Positions 24,323 to 33,807 of a stretch of 64,000 bases of DNA are shown here, piece after piece; position 1 is the stretch's first letter; each line of letters opens with the position of its first letter. The notes under the pieces were generated by a model. It had not been told where the DNA came from and ran no database searches. It saw only the letters and a program-made list of their open reading frames with translations. Origin of the DNA: Prochlorococcus sp. AG-409-M05 (lineage in GTDB: Bacteria; Cyanobacteriota; Cyanobacteriia; PCC-6307; Cyanobiaceae). The stretch is from positions 1 to 64,000 of the forward strand of contig QCKJ01000007.1 in assembly GCA_003215435.1 (NCBI GenBank), written 5' to 3'. Both the position numbers and the translations under genes were made by a program.

Positions 24323-24727
24323 ATGGTTTCTCTAGAGAAGCCATTTGTCGATAAACGCGGTGCCATTCAACCTTTAGTAGACCGAATAATGAAAAGTGCT
24401 GTTTTGATCGAATCTAAAGCAGGCTCCCTAAGGGCTAACCATTACCACAAAACAGATTGGCATTACTGTTATGTGCTATCTGGATCAATTGAATATTTCC
24501 ATAGACCTACTGGATCAAATGAAGAGCCCGAAAAGCTCATAGTCGAAGCTGGGCAAATGGTATTTACTCCACCGATGATTGATCATGGAATGAAATTCCC
24601 TGAAGACACAAGGTTCCTAACACTCTCACGTAATCCGCGAGACCAGAAAACCTATGAAGAAGATGTGGTGCGAATAAACATGATCGATGATGCAGGAACA
24701 ATCTCATGGCATCCTGATAAGAATTAA
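24323..24727 (+). CDS. Cupin-domain protein
   Basis: 134 aa. A single RmlC-like cupin: SLRANHYHKTDWHYCYVLSGSIEYFHR (about 32-58) supplies motif-1 histidines, and AGQMVFTPPMIDHGMKF (about 75-91) supplies motif 2. It could be a sugar epimerase, isomerase or mononuclear-metal dioxygenase acting on nucleotide sugars. It lies within the glycan block. The same frame stays open 17 codons upstream of the chosen ATG with protein-like composition (LDPITELERSDWPKEP) but without ATG, GTG or TTG. The true start may therefore be a rare ATT, or the gene may have lost its original start. Confidence 0.7.
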   Translation: MVSLEKPFVDKRGAIQPLVDRIMKSAVLIESKAGSLRANHYHKTDWHYCYVLSGSIEYFHRPTGSNEEPEKLIVEAGQMVFTPPMIDHGMKFPEDTRFLTLSRNPRDQKTYEEDVVRINMIDDAGTISWHPDKN

Positions 24728-24772
24728 ATAAATATTCTCTGTAAAAAGATTTTTGATTGGTATTGTCCTGGA

Positions 24773-26491
24773 ATGAAAAGCATTGGTATGAGTACTAAAC
24801 TAAATTCAAACCCTCCAGAGATCTCTCAGGATTACTTTCGGAAAAAGGTCACTTCAATCAAACTTGCCACAATCTATTGGGATTTCGAAATAGATGAAAC
24901 TAACTATAAATCACTTGCAAGAGTAATAGATTCCTCTAGCAAGGTCTTTCTGAATATAAATACCTATAATAAAAATCCCAATGACAACTCTAATTACATT
25001 AGCAGCGTCAATCAAAGCAATATTTCCTTTCAGAACTTTATCGAGTCAAACAACATAGATAATAGCAAGGTAAGGAGGCTACATATGAACTTGGGGGATA
25101 GTCTTAGTCGAGTAATAGAGAACATGCCCAGCTTACTTCCTGACCTAATTAATAATTATGATTACTGTATGTTCCTAACTAAGAATGATATTTGGGAGCC
25201 TGACCAGCTGAACAGATTTCTATATTGTGTTGACAACTCAGATAATGAGTTTTTGATCTCAAAGAAGCTTACTATCTTGAATGATTCATTTTTACTTCCT
25301 GAGAATCCAGAAGAAAATGGTGTTTTAATTTGGAACCTAAAGTCATACAGAAATCGTCCTATCAAGCAAAAAAGACTAGGCCCAGAACTTAAGGGAGAAA
25401 AGATATCTGCTTTTGTTTTCAATTATAAGGGCAATGAGTTATCAATAGATGAAGACCTTCAAAAGGGTCATAAAGAAGGAAGCTTAAAAAGGTCAATCCC
25501 CTATTATCCTTTCCATCGAGACATCTACTGTAATGAGAAAAATATCAATAATATATTGGTATCATATTTAATTCCAACCAGAGGCAGGCCAGAGCGGCTA
25601 CTCAAAATGGTTGATAGCTTGTACGAAACCGCAAGCAATTCTAAAAATTTAGAGGTCCTCATTTATATTGATCACAATGATCCCAAGATTAATGAGTATT
25701 GTTCAATCGCAGGGAATTCGAAAGAACGATATCCTGATTTTGGAAGGATTCGGTTCATTTTTGAAGAGCAGGTTACTGTCTCATACGCATGGAATCGCCT
25801 GGCTTCATGCGCCAAGGGTAGATATCTTGCGATGGGGAATGATGATGTAATATTCCGAACGAATGGGTGGGATAGGATTCTGAAAAGTGAGATAAATAGT
25901 TACAAGAATGTTGGCAGGCAACTTACATCTATATTTTACTTTAATGATGGAATACATACTACAGGTTATAGAACAAAGTATCAAAGAGGTGTCGATAATG
26001 AGAGACCTCCCTTCTGTGCATTCCCTATAATCAGTAAAGAATGGTATAACACTCTTGGATATTTTGTACCAGAAGTATTTAATTTTGGGTTTAACGATGA
26101 TTGGATCCATGACATTGGGGATCAGATTCACCGATTACACCCTATAAAAAATGTATTTGCTGAACACATGCATTTATGTGTAGGGAAAGCCTCCTCTGAC
26201 CAGACATATCAAGAAAATCAGGGGGAGCATGACTCACTTTATTCATTAGACCGTCCAATCTTTCTGAAATACAAATCACTAAGAAGAAATCATGCCTCAA
26301 GATTAATAAGTCTAGAAAATAAATATAGAGATTTTTTCAAGAGGAGAAGCTGGTTTATTATTAATTTCACGAACAATTTGTCTATAAATCTTTCAAGATC
26401 AGAGAGGTTACTAAAGAAATCATATCGAATACTCTTAAACCCTAAAGAACTTCTGCTAAGACTTAAAAGAGCTCCTTCAACTAACAACTGA
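24773..26491 (+). CDS. Glycosyltransferase, GT2-like domain with unique N-terminal half
   Basis: 572 aa. Residues about 1-255 match nothing I recognise, although YDYCMFLTKNDIWEPDQLNRF suggests a degenerate nucleotide-diphospho-sugar fold. From about 258 a GT-A domain begins: LVSYLIPTRGRPERLLKMV, LEVLIYIDHNDP, QVTVSYAWNRLASCAKGRYLAMGNDDVIF (GNDD as the DxD-like element, about 348-361) and FNFGFNDDWIHDIG near 436-450. The C-terminus is basic. There are no membrane helices. The product probably extends a surface glycan and may be bifunctional. The duplicated, diverged domains would be worth modelling. Confidence 0.7.
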   Translation: MKSIGMSTKLNSNPPEISQDYFRKKVTSIKLATIYWDFEIDETNYKSLARVIDSSSKVFLNINTYNKNPNDNSNYISSVNQSNISFQNFIESNNIDNSKVRRLHMNLGDSLSRVIENMPSLLPDLINNYDYCMFLTKNDIWEPDQLNRFLYCVDNSDNEFLISKKLTILNDSFLLPENPEENGVLIWNLKSYRNRPIKQKRLGPELKGEKISAFVFNYKGNELSIDEDLQKGHKEGSLKRSIPYYPFHRDIYCNEKNINNILVSYLIPTRGRPERLLKMVDSLYETASNSKNLEVLIYIDHNDPKINEYCSIAGNSKERYPDFGRIRFIFEEQVTVSYAWNRLASCAKGRYLAMGNDDVIFRTNGWDRILKSEINSYKNVGRQLTSIFYFNDGIHTTGYRTKYQRGVDNERPPFCAFPIISKEWYNTLGYFVPEVFNFGFNDDWIHDIGDQIHRLHPIKNVFAEHMHLCVGKASSDQTYQENQGEHDSLYSLDRPIFLKYKSLRRNHASRLISLENKYRDFFKRRSWFIINFTNNLSINLSRSERLLKKSYRILLNPKELLLRLKRAPSTNN

Positions 26492-26582
26492 TCTGCCTAA
26501 GCCTCTAATATTATAATTAGAGTTAAATGGTAATTAACCATTCCACTGGTTTTTACTTTCACATTTACAGAGCCTCCTGCTC

Positions 26583-28283
26583 ATGCGCGTTGCACTTGCA
26601 CAAATAAATCCCCTAATTGGAGACCTTGAAGGGAATGCCTCCCTAATCCTTAAAGCTGTAAATCAAGCGGCTCAGGGCAATGCTGATCTAGTTGTAACAC
26701 CAGAATTATCCTTATTGGGATATCCTCCAAGAGATTTACTGCTTCAACCCCGACTCGGCCATTCTCAAATCCAAACTTTAGAAATGCTCTCTAAAGAGAT
26801 GCCTAAAGGTATAAATGTTTTAGTTGGCGTAAGTGAAAGGGGTGATGATATGGGCCAACCAAATCAATTTAATTCTACAGTTTTAGTTAACTCAAAGTCA
26901 TGGGAAGTGGTCGCCAGAAAGAGATTGCTCCCAACATATGATGTATTTGACGAGCGTAGGTACTTTCAACCTTCATGCAAGCCATGGCTAATTGAACTTA
27001 AGTGTGATAATCGTATTTGGAAAATAGGGTTGACTATTTGTGAAGACCTATGGGTAAAAGATGATATTCATATCTATCGAACTTCAGGTAATGATCCTAT
27101 AAAAGATTTTGAAAATTTACATCCTGATTTACTTATTAACCTTTCAGCTTCCCCTTTTAGCCAAGGAAAAGTTAAGTTGAGAAGGGAACTAGTCTCATCT
27201 GCGGCCTTAAGACTAACGTGTCCAGTTATATATATAAATCAAGTTGGTGGCAACGATGAACTCATATTTGATGGAGGAAGTTTCGTAACTGGGAAAGATG
27301 GTGGAGTTGAACATCAGCTCGCATTTGCTGCAACGGATCTAAAATTATGGGACTCAGAACAAAATGAAAAGCAATCACATAGAAATATTATTCAATCAAT
27401 ACCAGCTCCTGATGAACTACTTTTTAGATCATTAGTTCTTGGGTTAAAAGACTACTGTTTAAAATGTGGCTTCAAAAATGTATTACTAGGTTTAAGTGGT
27501 GGTATTGACTCTGCTCTAGTTGCTTTAATAGCAGTTGCAGCTATTGGGCCGGAAAAAGTTCAGGCTATTTTGATGCCCTCACCATGGAGTTCAAAAGGCT
27601 CCTTAGTAGATGCAAAAGCCCTAGCTAATCGACTGGAAATAAAAAATTCAACTGTTCCTATAAAGCCAATAATGGAGTCTTTTCACACAGCCTTATCTCC
27701 TGCATTAGGGCAGGAGCTGTTTGGTATCGCAGCAGAGAACCTCCAGTCAAGGATACGTGGGACTCTCCTTATGGGAATAGCCAATCAACAAGGGCAATTA
27801 CTTTTAACGACGGGAAACAAGTCAGAGCTTGCTGTAGGTTATTGCACACTTTATGGCGATATGAATGGTGGCTTGGGTGTAATTGGTGATCTATATAAAA
27901 CAACAGTATTCAGATTATGTAATTGGATAGATTCAAACGATTCAAAAGATTTCCGTAAAGAATTTGGGCTTGCTGAGGACTGTGAAATCATTGGGGAAGA
28001 GATTCGTAAAAAGCCGCCTAGTGCAGAGCTGCGTCCAGACCAGCTTGACTGTGACTCCCTCCCCGACTATCAGGTCCTAGACCCTCTTTTAAAATCAATA
28101 ATAGAAAGCCATAAAACATATGATGAGCTTATAAAGCAAGGGTTCGATAAGGATACTGTTATAAATACAACTAGACTAATTAAGCGTTCTGAGTTTAAGA
28201 GAAGACAATCGGCTCCCACATTGAAAGTTAGTCAGAGAGCCTTTGGTAGTGGATGGAGAATGCCAATTGCATCATCTTGGTAA
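26583..28283 (+). CDS. nadE: Glutamine-dependent NAD+ synthetase
   Basis: 566 aa, two domains. The N-terminal nitrilase-type glutaminase has the Glu-Lys-Cys triad E41 (TPELSLLGYPP), K113 (ARKRLLPTYD) and C153 (LTICEDLWV). The C-terminal synthetase has the pyrophosphatase loop LLGLSGGIDSALVALI (about 303-318), TTGNKSELAVGYCTLYGDMNGG and KRSEFKRRQSAP. It amidates deamido-NAD with ATP using ammonia tunnelled from glutamine, the last step of NAD synthesis. It is a housekeeping gene placed between surface-glycan genes. It starts 91 nt after the GT gene and is not obviously co-regulated with it. Confidence 0.97.
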   Translation: MRVALAQINPLIGDLEGNASLILKAVNQAAQGNADLVVTPELSLLGYPPRDLLLQPRLGHSQIQTLEMLSKEMPKGINVLVGVSERGDDMGQPNQFNSTVLVNSKSWEVVARKRLLPTYDVFDERRYFQPSCKPWLIELKCDNRIWKIGLTICEDLWVKDDIHIYRTSGNDPIKDFENLHPDLLINLSASPFSQGKVKLRRELVSSAALRLTCPVIYINQVGGNDELIFDGGSFVTGKDGGVEHQLAFAATDLKLWDSEQNEKQSHRNIIQSIPAPDELLFRSLVLGLKDYCLKCGFKNVLLGLSGGIDSALVALIAVAAIGPEKVQAILMPSPWSSKGSLVDAKALANRLEIKNSTVPIKPIMESFHTALSPALGQELFGIAAENLQSRIRGTLLMGIANQQGQLLLTTGNKSELAVGYCTLYGDMNGGLGVIGDLYKTTVFRLCNWIDSNDSKDFRKEFGLAEDCEIIGEEIRKKPPSAELRPDQLDCDSLPDYQVLDPLLKSIIESHKTYDELIKQGFDKDTVINTTRLIKRSEFKRRQSAPTLKVSQRAFGSGWRMPIASSW

Positions 28284-28446
28284 GTAATTATTTTTTTTCA
28301 TCTTGGTTATATAGACATTATTGATCAATAAAAAATATTCAGAGTTAGCTATTAAGAAGTATATTGTAGTCAATCAAGTAGAATTCAACCTCATTTACCC
28401 CATTCCGTTAATAGCTATGTAGAGTAAGGAAATAGGCTAGAGGGAA

Positions 28447-29235
28447 ATGGCAACCTTTTTCCCCCTTTTTAGTGGACTCCCAGGTTGTAAGGGGAAAACG
28501 ACAGTACACAATTTTGCTCCAGACTTTCTTGAAAAAGAAGTTATGAGCAAAAAATACTTAAGTGTTTTATGGCTTGAAGAGAAAGGATGGCAGTCTAAAG
28601 GTATTGCTACCTTGGAGCCTCTAGAGAGCAGAGTGGTAACTTCAGAAGAAGTGGAAAGTTATATAGATGGAATTTCATTTAGCATCCTCGCACTGACAGA
28701 TGACCGGTTAAAAGAAAGATTAACTAACTTGCCAAGCAAGACAGTCCCAAACACAGTGCCCTCCTGGAGGGCGACAGTTAGTATTAAGATTGGAAAAGCT
28801 GAGGCTAGTTACCAAGGTGAAATTAAACCTTTTCCTAGCAAGGCCAATTTAATTTCATTCTCACCATTATTCCAAAGTGGTTATGAAAATCAACATAAAT
28901 TACTCTTTTTGAATCTAGAAAATGATCCTACTATTAGAGAAGGGACAATAAAGTGGGCATATGCTGATGAGCCTAAAAAGATTATCGGGGAAAAGTCTAT
29001 ATACTCGAACAACTTGAATCTTATAGATATTGAGAACAAAGTAATTACTTCAAATAGGATACTGATCTTCTACTCTAAAGAGATTGCTGGTATACCAATT
29101 TATATCAGCTATTCATCTAAAGACAACAGTATTAGCATGGAGCATTCACATCCACCTGCATCTATGACAATTCATGGGAATAGAGGTGAAAGTCAATATA
29201 AGATTAAAAATAGATGGAATAAAATTCTTACATGA
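28447..29235 (+). CDS. Unknown protein, first of a tandem pair
   Basis: 262 aa, no signal peptide (the Cys in GLPGCKGKTT near residue 14 is not a lipobox of the usual kind). Composition suggests beta strands, for example WRATVSIKIGKAEASYQGEIKPF and HKLLFLNLENDP. The last third has SMEHSHPPASMTIHGNRGE with three histidines. It overlaps the next gene by 4 nt (ATGA), so the two are surely coexpressed. Both share an (I/V)HGN motif and similar length, suggesting distant paralogy. I do not recognise a family. Context (FkbM methyltransferase, glycosyltransferases) points to glycan or cell-surface metabolism. Confidence 0.7.
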   Translation: MATFFPLFSGLPGCKGKTTVHNFAPDFLEKEVMSKKYLSVLWLEEKGWQSKGIATLEPLESRVVTSEEVESYIDGISFSILALTDDRLKERLTNLPSKTVPNTVPSWRATVSIKIGKAEASYQGEIKPFPSKANLISFSPLFQSGYENQHKLLFLNLENDPTIREGTIKWAYADEPKKIIGEKSIYSNNLNLIDIENKVITSNRILIFYSKEIAGIPIYISYSSKDNSISMEHSHPPASMTIHGNRGESQYKIKNRWNKILT

Positions 29236-30083
29236 ATATGCAAGAAAAACTATTTAGCTTCCTCAAGAAGAGCCGAAGAATTTTAACTTCAGCCAACTAC
29301 CGATACGCTCCGTTAGCAGGGTTAAAGCCAAATAAAGAAGGCTATTCATATAGTGATCTTTTTCTATGGAGAAGTTCTAAGAGTTGGGGTACAAATTATT
29401 GTCTTCTTCCATATGCTGATTTAATTAAGCCTGAGATAGATAGATCCGGCGGTAAAATCAATCGCTCAAGAATAATAATACTCTCAAACGAAGGACATAT
29501 AATTCAACAAAAAATCATAGAAAATAAATCTTTTCTGTATAAGGATATTCTAATAGAAGATCTATTATCTAAGAGTTTTAACTCCTGTGAGCATGGAACA
29601 TTTGCTGTTTTTCATGAATCAATTCCCACTCGAAATGAGCTTTCAAATGGATACATGTCAGACAGGGGATATGTTGGTTATCGGTACTCAACAAATACAA
29701 TCTGGTCAAAAGTACATGGGAACCTAGATGCGATCTCAAATAGCTTTAAGGAAGTTGATTTCAAAAGCTGTATTGCAATGCGTTCATCATTATTCAAGAG
29801 GAGGTTAAAGATCCAATATTTATTTAGTGGCAATGAAAGTTTTGAGCTAGGTTTCACAAACCCAACGAAGAAAAAACAGCTTGTTCAGCTAAAGCTGTTT
29901 GATAGACATAAAGAGTTGATCAACATTCTCAAATTAGTTGTCTTACCATTTGGCTCAAATATCTGTAGTTTGAGAGGGCAAGGTCAAGTTTCAACAATCG
30001 AAATCAGGAGCAAGCTTCCATTCCCAAGGCCTCTGATATTTAAAATTGGTTCAAACTCGTCATATGATGTTTTCCATGCTTAA
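29232..30083 (+). CDS. Unknown protein, second of a tandem pair
   Basis: 283 aa. The start ATG at 29232 lies inside the preceding stop. No signal or membrane segment. Notable stretches are SYSDLFLWRSSKSWGTNYCLLPYADLI (about 38-64), EHGTFAVFHES (about 118-128) and TIWSKVHGNLDAI (about 155-167). The C-terminal half reads like a beta-sandwich (ELGFTNPTKKKQLVQLKLFD, GQVSTIEIRSKLP). Shared pattern and position with the upstream gene suggest that they work together. Function cannot be assigned. Confidence 0.7.
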   Translation: MNMQEKLFSFLKKSRRILTSANYRYAPLAGLKPNKEGYSYSDLFLWRSSKSWGTNYCLLPYADLIKPEIDRSGGKINRSRIIILSNEGHIIQQKIIENKSFLYKDILIEDLLSKSFNSCEHGTFAVFHESIPTRNELSNGYMSDRGYVGYRYSTNTIWSKVHGNLDAISNSFKEVDFKSCIAMRSSLFKRRLKIQYLFSGNESFELGFTNPTKKKQLVQLKLFDRHKELINILKLVVLPFGSNICSLRGQGQVSTIEIRSKLPFPRPLIFKIGSNSSYDVFHA

Positions 30084-30191
30084 TTAGACAATAAAAGCAA
30101 ATCAGCATTTATTAACACTGCTGATATTTTACTTGCAAGAATCTTATAGAATATTATGTAAAGAAGTGAAGTTCAAAACAGGAGTTTCATA

Positions 30192-31076
30192 GTGATCCTG
30201 AGTTTTCTTAGAGATTTATTAGCAAGTGAGCCAAAGCAACACTTAAAAAGCATAATGGCCAAAACAACAAAAATATCTGCTCATTTTATTTATGCCCTGT
30301 TACCCAAAAAATTAATAGACCATATACGTTCAAAGGCTATAAGCATTTACTGCAACGGTAAACCTATTTTTTTAATAGAAGACATGGGTGAAATCACAAG
30401 ATACCGAGGTAAAACATTTGAGACAAAAGAGCCAGAGACTATTAATTGGATTAACAGCTTTGATGAAGGGGATAATTTACTTGATGTTGGTGCAAATATA
30501 GGCCTATATTCACTATATGCAGGAATAAAAGGTCATAATGTTATAGCCATTGAACCAGAAGGACAGAACTTCTGTCTGCTTATTAGAAATATTTCACTAA
30601 ACAATCTTTGTTCAAATGTTATGGCTTTTCCTGTTGCACTAGATGAAGAGCTTTCTATTTCAGAACTAAGTTTGAATAGAGATGGAGATGAGTTTGGTTC
30701 TGCTCTTCATTCATTTAGAAGGAGTATTGACCAATATGGTAAAAAGTTTATTCCTATTAGGATACAAGGTGTAATTGGAATTGAATTAGACAAGGTTGTT
30801 AAAGCTAGCAAAAGAAGAATTAACCATATAAAGATCGATGTAGATGGCAATGAATATCTTGTCCTTCTGGGAGCAAAGAATACTTTGTCTAGTTTAGACC
30901 TGAAATCTATACTAATTGAGCTTGACAGAAGTCATCCAGAATATGAGAGATCAATAGAACTACTAAGCGCGAATGGCTTTACACAAACTTACCCTAACAA
31001 AGAGATTCAAGAAAAATTTCCCGAGAGAGAAATCTCACCGTTAAGCACAGTAAACCATATATTTACTCGTAGATAA
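30192..31076 (+). CDS. FkbM-family SAM-dependent methyltransferase
   Basis: 294 aa from GTG. The Rossmann core has motif I LLDVGANIGLYSLYAG (about 96-111), an acidic motif-II end VIAIEPEGQNF, and the FkbM-specific HIKIDVDGNEYLVLLGA (about 214-230). The first 90 residues are a basic, helix-rich extension. FkbM enzymes O-methylate sugars or other hydroxylated molecules and often sit in polysaccharide loci, as here. The substrate is unknown. Confidence 0.88.
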   Translation: MILSFLRDLLASEPKQHLKSIMAKTTKISAHFIYALLPKKLIDHIRSKAISIYCNGKPIFLIEDMGEITRYRGKTFETKEPETINWINSFDEGDNLLDVGANIGLYSLYAGIKGHNVIAIEPEGQNFCLLIRNISLNNLCSNVMAFPVALDEELSISELSLNRDGDEFGSALHSFRRSIDQYGKKFIPIRIQGVIGIELDKVVKASKRRINHIKIDVDGNEYLVLLGAKNTLSSLDLKSILIELDRSHPEYERSIELLSANGFTQTYPNKEIQEKFPEREISPLSTVNHIFTRR

Positions 31077-31147
31077 GATCACTAGGGCAATTAAATAAAT
31101 ACTATATAATAGATTATATTCTGAACCTAACCGTCAGCGAATCAACC

Positions 31148-32197
31148 TCAGTGGTTAATATAATTAAGTTTTGGGGTTACTGCTTGTATAAAATGTTCTC
31201 TAATATTATCTATAAAGTGTCTTGCAATAGAGTGGCTTCTCCAAGCTATCAAAGCTGCTTCGCATGGATTATTTTCGGCCCACATATATTGATCATATAA
31301 ATTAGAGAAATCATTATTTATAGGAATATAATTTTCCCATGGTGTCATAAACTTATCATAATAGAAGTTGCGCGCATGATTAGGCCTGAAGACCAGGTTA
31401 CCCCGTAGATACTTCTTTATGGTGCCCCAAGAGCCACAAGAGAGGTTATTCCCTGGGATGTCGGGATAATACATATATTTGCCAAAGACAGACTCTTTAA
31501 CTCTCCTGCCAATAATTCTATTTTTTCTAAGCCATTGAGTGATTATTTGCTTAGGCATATCATACTGAACTATATTACTAATACGAAGATCAAATCCTTT
31601 ACAGGATCTTAAGTTTAAACATACTTTAACCCTTTCAAGCTCTTGTAGGTTTCTTAAAGAGGTTATTTTCTCAACGCCAGTAGTGCTACCCCGCCAAAAC
31701 ATTATGTTTCTTCTTGATAGCCAATTATCAATAAATTCTGAATAGTCCATGTGTACAGATCCGTATTGAGATTTACTACTTTCCACCATGGAATATTCAT
31801 CAGGGATAAGGTTATAATAATTTGCACTGTCCATAGATAAATAATTATCATCTCCATAGTCACTAGCATTTAAACATAGTGAAAAAGATTTCTTCTTCCT
31901 CCTTAAAATTTCAATGCAGTAAGGTATCCAATAGGTTAAACATGTACTAAGCCTAAATACATGATTTGAATTATCATCCAACTCATCAGAAATATCCAAT
32001 TTGATTGACATCTCACTCCTAAAATCATTAATCAAAGTTATCCTAATAATCAGATTTTTTAATGATGGATCAATATTAAATGAAGGGTTTTTTATCATAT
32101 TCCGATTCACTATGCCCTTATAGAGTCTATAAGTATGTGGGTGTGAGTGATCCATTCTTACGACAGACAAAAGATAAGAATTTTCATTCCTAAACAT
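31148..32197 (-). CDS. Glycosyltransferase family 90 (CAP10/LPS-modifying)
   Basis: 349 aa, convergent with the FkbM gene. The family pattern is visible: NIMFWRGSTTGVEKI (about 168-182, the RGS-x-T-G loop), LRSCKGFDLRISN, and CGSWGTIKKYLRGNLVFRPNHAR (about 270-292) with the conserved G-S-lysine-arginine/YLRGN segment. Next is FYYDKFMTPWENYIPI, then CEAALIAWRSHSIARHFI. Bacterial and fungal members transfer xylose or glucose to LPS or capsule. No membrane anchor. Together with genes from 21.7 kb it completes a surface-glycan island. Confidence 0.8.
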   Translation of the reverse strand: MFRNENSYLLSVVRMDHSHPHTYRLYKGIVNRNMIKNPSFNIDPSLKNLIIRITLINDFRSEMSIKLDISDELDDNSNHVFRLSTCLTYWIPYCIEILRRKKKSFSLCLNASDYGDDNYLSMDSANYYNLIPDEYSMVESSKSQYGSVHMDYSEFIDNWLSRRNIMFWRGSTTGVEKITSLRNLQELERVKVCLNLRSCKGFDLRISNIVQYDMPKQIITQWLRKNRIIGRRVKESVFGKYMYYPDIPGNNLSCGSWGTIKKYLRGNLVFRPNHARNFYYDKFMTPWENYIPINNDFSNLYDQYMWAENNPCEAALIAWRSHSIARHFIDNIREHFIQAVTPKLNYINH

Positions 32198-32887
32198 AGC
32201 ATTAGCTGAAGGTCATTAAAAGTATTTGTATCAGTGCTTACTTTTGAATTCTATGAGAACCAAATAGACCTATCCCGTAAATTGATGTAGACAACATACT
32301 AGAATTTATTCACTCTATAATAAATTTATTACAATTTCTTTCCCACCTGAAATGGCAAGGTGAGATTCTGAATCTACACAGCACTAACAGGCAAAAGATT
32401 GGGCTTATTTATAGGTTTCCTTAGAGTCTCTGCTGATATCATTTGCTGTGGCATAGCTTATAAATGTACTCAAGAAGTCAAGACTTGATCTACTACTTCT
32501 TGATTTCATCTCAATGGAATCATACATCACTCCTAAAGACATCAGTCAAGACAACTATTCTTCTGATTTCCATTTCTGACCTGTTGAGATTAGTAGCAGA
32601 AGAGATGAAAAATTCTTTAAACTTCACACAGACAGAAAACATTTGTCTTTACATCAATTATTTTTATCTAGAGCAACACTAATATAAAAACTATCTTAGT
32701 TATTAAATAAAGTCTCAAGAACACACTTAAGGCTCTAGGGTTGATCTGGTTAATAACTAGATTAGGCAACCTCAATTATCTCTAAAAGGCTTCTCCACTT
32801 ATGACTCATGATTAGATTAAAGGATTTTGAACCATGGCTAATGTGGATATATAATCAATCTATCTTTTTTCGTCATCCCTTTTCTCT
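32198..32887. other. Intergenic region, no confident gene
   Basis: About 690 AT-rich bases between GT90 and the next conserved gene. A 72-codon plus-strand frame at 32464-32682 (MYSRSQDLIYYFLISSQWN...) is the longest. It is rich in Ser/Leu/Ile, has no ribosome-binding sequence and no domain, so I leave it uncalled. No tRNA, strong hairpin or repeat seen. Confidence 0.5.
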
Positions 32888-33214
32888 ATGTCAGAGCTTA
32901 AAGCTCTAAATGTACTAATAGCCCCTATTGGGCAGCTTAGTGGTAATGGTCAATTACGTGAGACAGTCAAGGAGAGACGTAATCGAAAAGGAGAAGATGT
33001 CTCTTTCTGGTACCTTCCTCCAGAGCTCGTCAAGAAGTTTGGGCTTCCTGGAGCAGGTGTTGAGGCAGTAGTTGCAGAAGATTCCACCGCAATAGACTGG
33101 TTAATGCTTCGTTTTGGAGGCGAGAAGTCCATGGTTAACCTTAATATTGCTCAATTGCATGAAGAGGCAAAAGGGTTGCCCCCAGGCCCCATTGAAAGAG
33201 ATATAAGCAATTGA
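32888..33214 (+). CDS. Conserved hypothetical protein, picocyanobacterial
   Basis: 108 aa. Clean coding frame with a balanced composition: a strand-rich start (LKALNVLIAPIGQLSGNGQL), a charged segment (RETVKERRNRKGEDVSFWYLP), a helix-forming LVKKFGLPGAGVEAVVAED, and TAIDWLMLRFGG. No signal, membrane segment or known domain. It precedes a ferredoxin gene by 127 nt in the same direction. The function is unknown, but the sequence looks like an ordinary folded cytosolic protein. Confidence 0.75.
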   Translation: MSELKALNVLIAPIGQLSGNGQLRETVKERRNRKGEDVSFWYLPPELVKKFGLPGAGVEAVVAEDSTAIDWLMLRFGGEKSMVNLNIAQLHEEAKGLPPGPIERDISN

Positions 33215-33341
33215 GAGGTTAAAAGACTAATATCAATGTAAAATGCAAACAACTAACTTTGAAATGCATATTCCATTTTTACATTCTTTATCAAACTCGT
33301 TTTAGTTATTTAAAAGTCTTGATCCAAGAAAATTCCTAGCC

Positions 33342-33707
33342 ATGAAGACTCTCCACAAAATTATTATTAATCATAGACAAGTTGGAAAAAAAATAACTCT
33401 AGAAGTACCTGATGGTGAGTATATAATGAGATATTTTGAAGCCAATGGAGAAAAACTCCCTTTCTCTTGCAGGAATGGGTGTTGTACTACTTGTGCCGTA
33501 AAAATAATTTCTGGGGGAATGGATCAGACTGCAGGTATTGGCCTCTCAGCAGACATGATTGAAAAGGGTTATGGTCTTATTTGTATCGCTAGAGCCACTG
33601 GTCCACTAGAAGTTGAAACACAGAATGAAGATGAGGTTTATGAAATGCAATTTGGAAAGTTCTTAGGGGATGTCAAAGCTCAAAAAGGGAATCCATTTGA
33701 GCTTTAG
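33342..33707 (+). CDS. Plant-type 2Fe-2S ferredoxin
   Basis: 121 aa. Cluster cysteines C43-x4-C48-x2-C51-x29-C81 in FSCRNGCCTTC and LICIARA. An additional C47 is adjacent to a ligand. It is longer at the C-terminus than PetF and has a basic N-terminus, so it is one of the alternative cyanobacterial ferredoxins rather than the main photosynthetic one. It transfers single electrons from photosystem I. It faces acsF tail to tail, an oxygen-dependent diiron enzyme that needs reduced ferredoxin, but a functional pairing is only an inference. Confidence 0.92.
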   Translation: MKTLHKIIINHRQVGKKITLEVPDGEYIMRYFEANGEKLPFSCRNGCCTTCAVKIISGGMDQTAGIGLSADMIEKGYGLICIARATGPLEVETQNEDEVYEMQFGKFLGDVKAQKGNPFEL

Positions 33708-33807
33708 GATGAATCTCATAAAAACATATTTTATTTAAAAGATACCCGTTTCCCCAGACTTATAAGTTTGCCTGTGAACAGAAATATTAGTAACGTTGTT
33801 AATTGAT

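Noticed and set aside
28447-30083. Frameshift splitting one long gene into two
   Set aside because: Both halves have their own start, the overlap is a clean ATGA and each has its own HGN motif, consistent with two genes.
32464-32682. 72-aa plus-strand ORF in the 690-bp gap
   Set aside because: No ribosome-binding site, no domain, composition typical of AT-rich non-coding DNA; left as intergenic.
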